Shown piece by piece: positions 47,396 to 53,680 of a DNA stretch of 53,680 nucleotides. Position 1 is the stretch's first letter. Each line of letters opens with the position of its first letter. The notes below the pieces were generated by a model. That model ran no database searches and was not told the origin of the DNA. It saw only the letters and a program-made list of their open reading frames with translations. Both the position numbers and the translations under genes were made by a program. Origin of the DNA: Perkinsus chesapeaki (lineage: Eukaryota > Perkinsozoa > Perkinsida > Perkinsidae); the NCBI GenBank assembly GCA_013115145.1, contig JAAPAO010000199.1:1-53680 (forward strand), written 5' to 3'.

Positions 47396-48346
47396 ATGAT
47401 CTTTAATCGTATCGCTGCTGCCGCAATCCTATCGGCTATCGCCTTCCAAGAGACTGCTGCTGTTCGTGTGAGGAGCACGTCGAAGTCACACGTCGAAGCC
47501 ATTTATCCGTTTAGATTGCAAGCAGTAGAGCTCCCAGTCCAGAACCAGATTACGATGATAATCATGACGATGATCCTGAGTGGTTAAGAAACGAGATCAG
47601 GAAGGCAGAGAATGAAGCTAAAGATAAAGCATATGTAGGAATCGCCGAATACATGTATGAAATAGTATTGATAATCTCTGTTCAGCTCTCGTATGGTGAA
47701 ACTGGAACTATTGTAAGTAGTCGTTGTTGTTATTATCATCATGATCATCGCGTCATAGTCATTGCTCCTTTCAGGCAGCTAGGAGCAACATGTATGACCA
47801 ACTCAAGAAACAATTGGCTGCCAGAAAAGGAGTAAGTGGTCTCATCTCCTCAACTGCTGCTGCTGCTGCTCCCAAGCAGGGATATATTTCAACCATGTCT
47901 CCTTCTATGATCGTTATGAGTCAGCCTTCCAAAACCCACTACCGTAAAGGCTCGATGCCTCTCATTCTATTTACAACCTTCAGTTCATGAAATCCGCTTG
48001 CCATGCTGCATCACATGCAGGAGTGATTCCTTCGAAGGGATTCTCTCCTCCTAGATAGCAGCAGCGACGGAATAGTTCAGTAACATTGTATAGTTGTCCG
48101 CCAATTCAGGCACCCGTTCAGCAGAGCTCCATGAGTGAAGATGCAAAAGTACGATTGGCTAAGCTGTACCGTCTTGGAGGTGCGAGGGGCCAACAAAATT
48201 ACAAGGACGGTGCACTTGCCGTCCGAGTAGCTAATGACAGACTGGCTGCTCCTAGCAGTAGGCCGTCTCCCCACGGTAGGAGGAAGGCTCCGGTCCCTCC
48301 TAAGAAGCAAGGTATTGCTGAACATGACGAAGTCACTCATTTCTAA
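47396..48346 (+). CDS. Gene E: small secreted charged protein
   Basis: The family is not recognised. Leader MIFNRIAAAAILSAIAFQET is in exon 1 (47396-47467). After a 47-bp intron come exon 47515-47634 (acidic, DDNHDDDPEWLRNEIRKAEN), 47686-47712, 47775-47831 (NMYDQLKKQLAARKG), one from 47877 whose 3' end I could not phase, and the last exon about 48110-48346. The last exon is basic, with LAKLYRLGGARGQQNY and a proline/lysine stretch (RRKAPVPPKK), and ends EHDEVTHF. The protein is short, hydrophilic and probably partly helical. It sits 336 bp after gene D and 171 bp before gene F, the next gene of similar type. Secretion is inferred from the leader. Confidence 0.65.
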
Positions 48347-48517
48347 TATTTGTCGAACAATCATGACAAAGTATGTGATGTTATGTGGATGTTAATGTAC
48401 CAAGATAACCAAGCATTATTGTGTTAATTGTCCCTCTGGAGTTGGGGATTGTCCGCCTACCGATTCTCCCTCAACTTTCATGCTGATATACCTAGTTGTT
48501 CACATTTGTTCATAACA

Positions 48518-49450
48518 ATGCTTCTGTCTCATTGCATCACCGCTATCCTGTTTCTCTCAGCAGCTCTGACTGAGGGATTGAAGGTGACATCACTTCACAG
48601 CCAGTTCGTAATTATTTGCTATTTTAGGGGTTATCCGAGGATGAGCTCGATGCCGGCAGACAAGTCATGCTGCTGCTGCTGCTGCTGAGCCAACCATTTC
48701 TGTCATTGTCACGTATCTTTGTCAGAGTCTTCGATCCCATTTGTTACGTCCAAATAGTCGAGATAGATCAAGCATTTCGAGGAGACGTTCGACTGGGAAT
48801 GTAACGTAGATTATTGTTGCTCTTCTTACTATTGGTAGTAATTCAGGAGCCAGTTGAGATTGGCAAGGATATCGGTCAACTCATTAAAGAAGCCAAAGGA
48901 GTTGATATGGTAAGACAGCAGCAGTTCCACAGCGACGCAAGAAGGAGTTATACAAAACAACACAATCGCTGGAACCGGATTACGCATTCGATCACTGGAG
49001 TCCACCAGTCTTAATCACTTTGCCACTATTCACTCTTTAACCGTCAAACGCTTATGATCATCATCGGTTGATAGGAATTGCAACAACAAGCAATGATGAT
49101 AGTACATGATTTAATGCTTGAACTTTGGGCATGTAGGATCTGGCAGAGTACTGGTTGACACATAAGGGCAAGCCAAGTGAGGAAGATATCAAAAGGGCTA
49201 AACTAGAGAAGGAAAGGCAAAAGAAAGCTGAGAGAGATTCAATAAAAGTAGGTTGGCGATGCTGTTATAAAGGGAACATTCTGCAATTGATCAGCGACGA
49301 GCTGTTGGTGTAAACCAAGCTGTGAGGGAGTTGAATGAGCAAGCCGAGGAACAGGGGAAGGTACACAGAGGACAACAACAACAGGAAATTCAGCAGCATT
49401 CTGTTCTTCAGGATTTCTCATCTTATTACTTCGACAAGACCGCCGCTTAA
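48518..49450 (+). CDS. Gene F: small secreted charged protein, related to gene G
   Basis: The leader MLLSHCITAILFLSAALTEG is in exon 1 (48518-48583). A short acidic exon starts at 48628 (GLSEDELDAGR), followed by an exon ending about 48909 (EIGKDIGQLIKEAKGVDM). Next is about 49139-49248 (DLAEYWLTHKGKPSEEDIKR, then a run of lysine and glutamate), and the last exon has NQAVRELNEQAEEQGK, a glutamine stretch and the C-terminus DFSSYYFDKTAA. The segment PSEEDIKRAK matches TPEEIERAK in gene G, so F and G are probably diverged tandem copies. Coiled-coil character is likely in the lysine/glutamate part. Function is unknown. A CTG run just after exon 2 explains a spurious poly-leucine frame. Confidence 0.66.
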
Positions 49451-49577
49451 TATGCTGTTAATAGATGTATGAACCTAAATGGTTAATGGATGTAAATAAT
49501 CAACAACCCTCACATTGATTGTGTTATATCAAACATATCGAAAGATATGCAGTAGTTCATTTCAAGTTTGTTCATCG

Positions 49578-50322
49578 ATGCGCGGTCCTTCTATTCATCA
49601 CATTATCTTCTTCCTTGTCGCTTTATTATTCGATTACGCCAAATGTAGACAACCAGGTGACATGGAAAATGATCATATCAAGGCCACACTTGCTACAGGT
49701 GCTGCTATAAAGCGCCGACAAACTCGCACTGAGAATGATCCCCTTGCCCAGCTCAGCAAGGTAAGTGTCGCTGCGCAAGTGGAGTTGCATTCTGTCGTAG
49801 TAGAGGAGAAAATGGACCATGCCACCCAAACGAGAGCCATCGCCCTTAACTCCCGAAGAGGTAATACGCACGAAGATTAGCTAACACTATTTGGCATTTT
49901 GTACAGAGGAGCAGATTTGCATTGATCTTCGGGGACAAGGTAGACACGCTCGATGCCGACGTCTTGGTAAGTCAACATAGGAGGTCGAAGAAATAATAGT
50001 TTATGTCTGCAGAGAAATCACGAAGCTGTTATGGACGAATTGACCTTCCACAGCCGAGGGGGGAAATCCCATGGAGTAAGTTATGTCATTATCCCTTTAA
50101 TCCCTTAGGGGCATTTATCAGGCAATATTGAGCTCCATCAGAGATTACAATAGACTGCAGAAAAGGCTGCAGCAAGACGATGTTACCCCGGAGGAGATTG
50201 AAAGAGCCAAAGCGATGGAAGAGCGCCTTAGTCAATGGAAGGAAGCAAGGAGAGAAAATACTAACAAAATGGTTAAGCAAAAGGGCCCTGGATTCAGAGG
50301 GTTTGCCAATAAAAACAATTGA
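49578..50322 (+). CDS. Gene G: small secreted charged protein, related to gene F
   Basis: The start at 49578 is chosen because it opens a clear leader (MRGPSIHHIIFFLVALLFDY); an in-frame ATG at 49515 would add an N-terminal extension. Exon 1 is 49578-49760, followed by short exons coding RRKWTMPPKREPSPLTPEE, RSRFALIFGDKVDTLDADVL and RNHEAVMDELTFHSRGGKSH. The last exon is helical (RDYNRLQKRLQQDDVTPEEI) and ends in FRGFANKNN. All joins are phase 0. It lies 127 bp after gene F and converges with the minus-strand pseudouridine synthase gene. Function is unknown. Confidence 0.68.
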
Positions 50323-50465
50323 AAACAAATTTATCAACTTTGTGTGTGTTCATGTTAATATTGTTACTTGTTGAGTTAATACAACAATTAATATAATTAA
50401 GAAACGATAATAGCGGAAACATGATAGCAATCACGCAGCAGGCTGTTGATACCTAAAAGAGGAGA

Positions 50466-52278
50466 TTAAGCTCTTAACAACTTAACATACCGTAACATAC
50501 TTATCAAAACATCTACCATCAACATCTGCCTTTTTACCACTCATCCACAATGACGTTACATTCTCACTTGTACTGTTAATTGCTTTAAGCTTACCAAGTG
50601 CTAGTCGAAGATCGAGAGGCAAAGGAACGTAGACATCAACCACGGAATCTAAGGGCATCAAGGGATGACATAATTAATATACATCAGACAACATTGGAAC
50701 GGTTCAACATAACGACCGAAACCACCACACAGGATAGCATTTCACGTCCAAAAGGCAACACTGTTAATTTTGCATGCAGGAGAGGATTACCATTATCATC
50801 AACAACATCCATCGGTTGAGTATAACAAAGTCTGTAGCTATGCAGGAACGTTCGAGGGCACCAAAGCCTATCCGTGGCACATATCGCTTTAGCAGCTTCC
50901 GGGTCTGTTGGGTTGCCATACTTTGGATCACAAACTAGAGGATGACCGATGTGGGCGAGATGTACCCTAAAATGGTGAGATATAGCAGCCTGCCGATGGC
51001 ATACCTTATCTGATGAGTCCTTCCAGTATGCAACTTGACCACAACTAGGGAGTACTCCCCACCGGAACTGATGATATAAATAGAACAAACGAATAGGCCA
51101 ATGCTGCAACTACTCATCGGTATAATGGGCAACAGGCACAGCCTCGGTTAGGGAGGGTTTGCCATCTGGAGCGACAACACATGTGGTGCTGTAAGACTGA
51201 CCGTTGTCAAGCGTCGACTTGAGGATCTGTAATGCCATTCACGAACAAGTTCACGAATAACACCATTGCCTTGATTCTGTCACTGATGATTTGTTTCTCA
51301 CCAATGGTGCCCATATGGCCTTTAACCAAGGTAACATACTCCTTATCAATCTGATCACCAACTCTTGACAAGAGCCTTTTCCCTCCTTACCTGATGCGAG
51401 CAAAAGACCAGTCTTCCCATATAGAATCCTTTATAGGAATGTGCCAGCAGTAACGGCCCACTAGTGCCGACATCCAAGCGATGAAGTATGCCATAAGCAT
51501 GGTGTCTATCCCTTGCTATAGGATAACCAGGGTATGCCTCCTCAACCCATTCCTACAACCATATAGCCAACTTTATTTTATATTCTTACCTGCAGGCCTG
51601 ATGCGTTACCATTACTAGTTACCGTCCTAGTAGCCTCCTCCCCCTCGGTGTCATCGGATACCTCTTCCTCAGCCGACCCTGCTATTGCCGAGGTCACCGA
51701 GACATGCCTGAGCATGATCCATCCGACCAATATGAGTTGGAGTCTATCACCAATGGGCTGGTTTCCAGATAACACTGAGATGCCTAGTTTCATGCAGCAC
51801 CTTCAATTGAAACAGTATCAAATGTCAAAACGATAACTGCCCCTACAGCCGGGACAGTAGTGTCCATTTCATCCATATTAACAGGCTGTGGCCGTTCCCC
51901 TGTACCACGACCTTTGGCTTCATCCTTTTTATTGCCAAGTTGTCTTACTCTATCCAAGCAGGCTTCGTAGAGCTCCTTATCGAGTCTGTATGGTAATGGC
52001 TACACCCTTCTCGTGGACCTACCTCTTTGCAGTCGAATATGCCCACACAAGACTAAAGAGATGATTCGCCTCGAAGTCCTTCATCCTGTTTAAGGATTCA
52101 TCCCTAAGTACCTGAACGAATGCTACCTGATCGATTAACATAATGGTCATCAATGGAGTACGTCAAATAGTTCAATGACGGCTTGAGGAGGCTCCTTCTT
52201 CTCAAGTGTGGCAAATGTACGGTAAAGGGGTAATAGGCGGGAGATGGAGAGAGGTCGAATGGATTGGAGGGTGAGCAT
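50466..52278 (-). CDS. RluA-family RNA pseudouridine synthase, probably mitochondrial
   Basis: It converts uridine to pseudouridine in RNA. The start at 52278 gives an N-terminus rich in arginine, serine and leucine (MLTLQSIRPLSISRLLPLYR), typical of a mitochondrial presequence. Exons 52162-52278, 52023-52126 and one from 51985 join in phase and contain NHLFSLVWAYSTAKR, reminiscent of the helical repeats in organelle RNA-binding proteins. The catalytic part follows: VIWKPAHW (motif I), HRLDVGTSG at 51472-51483 for the HRLD (the aspartate is the conserved nucleophile), and LHTGRTHQIRVHL split by a 38-bp intron. GHPLVCDPKYG and PLPLDLRLAL then complete the fold. The last exon and stop are uncertain; coding certainly reaches 50595. 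Family assignment is firm, while location and the N-terminal repeat identity are inference. Confidence 0.86.
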
Positions 52279-52909
52279 TATGGTGAATTACTGGGTGAAT
52301 TTAAGCCAAGTGATGCAAAGGAAAAATGCGTCATTCTTAGCGGAGCGAAGCGATTCATATTGTGCAGTTTTGTTATCACACTTTGAGCTAACCCTGACGC
52401 GCGCGCTTGTGCTGTTGCTGATGTTGCTGGCACACTAATGAGGTATCTCGTAAAGGCAAATGAAATCTTATAAACAGAAGACTGCGTTACTAGTGGAGGA
52501 CGAGACAGTACACTTTCGATCCGAGCTCAAGCCATGACTATGAAGGTTTTGAGAGCTGCCGGCGGCGTGACAAGGCGACGAGGCTCGGAGCACGAAGACA
52601 GAGTTCACAACGATAGTGACACCAAGCTCGGAAGTATTTATAGTGACCAGCATGACTTCAACCGATGTTCCTTGCTGGCTGTGGATTTTTCATGGGTACA
52701 TGCATGCAAGGTTGATCTCTCTTGCTCACTTTTGCCTCGCGTTCGACCATATGAGCGAATCACAACCCACGTGATACCGCCAGACCACATCATAGCTATG
52801 ATGGAAGCAAGTTGCCCGGTCGGGGACAACACTGAACACAATATTGAGGCTACTACGGGTAGAAGTGGCCACTTGTGACCATGAGATAGAAAACATCATA
52901 TTAAACAAA
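52279..52909. other. Spacer between pseudouridine synthase and AP2 genes
   Basis: It includes the promoter of the pseudouridine synthase gene and the 3' flank of the AP2 gene. A plus-strand frame (52534-52878) has no leader, motif or paralogue, and I do not call it. A copy of AGCGGAGCGAAGCG followed by ATTCAT lies at 52339-52358. Confidence 0.45.
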
Positions 52910-53616
52910 TTATTCGGGTACGTGAGCTCGACGACACGCTGAGGAAGAAGGAGTTGAGCGAAGTGTTAATGAGGTGTCTTACCGATAGATGCATCCAAGG
53001 CAGCTTGTTCGCTACCATACTCGAGAATAGAGAAGTACTTTTCGATTTTTCTACCATTCTCAGACCACCCCGCAACCCAGGAGTGGGGAGGGTTCCACTT
53101 CACCCCCACCACTCCACTTTGCTTTACCGCTGTACCATGTTTACTCGGCACAGCTTCACCACGTATCTCGGCATCTCTGCGACATTCTGAGGAAGTGTGG
53201 TGAAATCAATATGGTCCGATTCTGGTACACCTACTGATTGCTCGTTGCAAAGCCTCCTCGTAGCCATAACGAGAAACGTAGAATGACTTGGTAACTTTCT
53301 TGCCATCCTTCCTGCGCCATTGAGCGCGCCACACAGTATGTCGGCTACTCCAGCTGACCCCGACAACTCCACTCCGACTCGGGCTCTTCTGCGTTCTAGT
53401 TCCAGTTTCAACAGGACTTAATGTCGCACCAGTTGAAGCAGTTTTATGCCCTATTGTGAACGAACGTGCAACAATCACTCTAAGTGTCTTTGTCCATCCG
53501 GCGGTACCTTTAGAAAGTTCTTCATCAACTGTAGAACGGATGTCAGTTCCACTGAGCATCATCCTGGCCAACTCTATATGAGTGCTGTCTACTGCACCAG
53601 GCATGATATTAGCCAT
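52910..53616 (-). CDS. Two-AP2-domain protein, putative transcription factor
   Basis: Three exons join in phase (53235-53616, 52983-53186, 52910-52938) to give about 204 residues. An unstructured N-terminus of about 75 residues precedes the first AP2 domain: SGVVGVSWSSRHTVWRAQWR, then GKKVTKSFYVSRYGYEEALQ, completed across the first intron with CRRDAE. The second AP2 domain reads SGVVGVKWNPPHSWVAGW, then EKYFSILEYGSEQAALDAS, and ends in the short last exon with ACRRAHVPE. Both have the three-strand pattern with W at the DNA-facing positions and a following helix. AP2 domains bind DNA and are the main transcription-factor class of alveolates; plants also have them. The start codon could lie further upstream, beyond the window end. 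Confidence 0.82.
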
Positions 53617-53680
53617 TGCCTCCTAAAGATTAATAGTAGGAGGAATAAGTTGATGGAATAGCTACTGGCAGTTTTGCTTG

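Noticed and set aside
47862-47873. CTG/CAG trinucleotide runs as disease-like expansions or regulatory repeats
   Set aside because: Runs are short (4-6 units), recur in many introns here and reflect general sequence composition.
48646-48783. Poly-leucine extension in gene F
   Set aside because: It comes from a CTG run read through a probable donor site. The next supported exon requires splicing before it.
52534-52878. 115-codon plus-strand frame between the pseudouridine synthase and AP2 genes
   Set aside because: No splice support, signal peptide, motif or paralogue was found, and it lies in a promoter/3'-flank spacer.

Overview
The window is eukaryotic nuclear DNA. Almost every recognisable protein is split by short GT-AG introns, mostly 38-50 bp. 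There is no ribosome-binding-site or operon structure, and one intron holds a 99-base assembly gap. A gene with two AP2 domains, very intron-rich genes and tandem families of small secreted proteins together suggest an alveolate. A Perkinsus-like protist is my best guess; that is inference, not a database result. All exon models were made by hand from splice sites, phase and comparison between paralogues.

Layout. 1-2.4 kb: two tandem genes for small secreted proteins with the same eight-cysteine spacing, then a 46-bp tandem repeat. 3.0-4.6 kb (minus): a small acidic, probably nuclear protein with a possible Tudor/PWWP-type segment. 5.3-23.8 kb (minus): one giant gene for the lipid-transfer protein VPS13, from the chorein N-terminus to the PH-like C-terminus. 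A 0.7-kb divergent promoter region separates it from ADA2 (plus, 24.5-28.6 kb), a histone-acetyltransferase adaptor with ZZ, SANT, ADA2-core and SWIRM parts.

28.7-47.1 kb (plus) holds the most unusual content: four head-to-tail paralogues (here A, B, C, D) of a secreted protein family I do not recognise. A and B are a recent ~2.6-kb tandem duplication (440 and 449 residues). C and D (~930 and ~1065 residues) share the same core, exon by exon, and add three and four copies of a ~100-residue module. Their linkers are acidic or low-complexity. 47.4-50.3 kb: three further small secreted charged proteins (E, F, G), closely packed on the same strand. 50.5-52.3 kb (minus): an RluA-type pseudouridine synthase with a probable mitochondrial presequence. 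52.9-53.6 kb (minus): a two-AP2-domain putative transcription factor.

The housekeeping genes (VPS13, ADA2, pseudouridine synthase, AP2 factor) flank a compact plus-strand block of secreted, apparently lineage-specific genes. Introns carry interesting structure: a sequence shared by otherwise unrelated introns (introner-like), tRNA-like elements, a 28-bp minisatellite and twin perfect palindromes.
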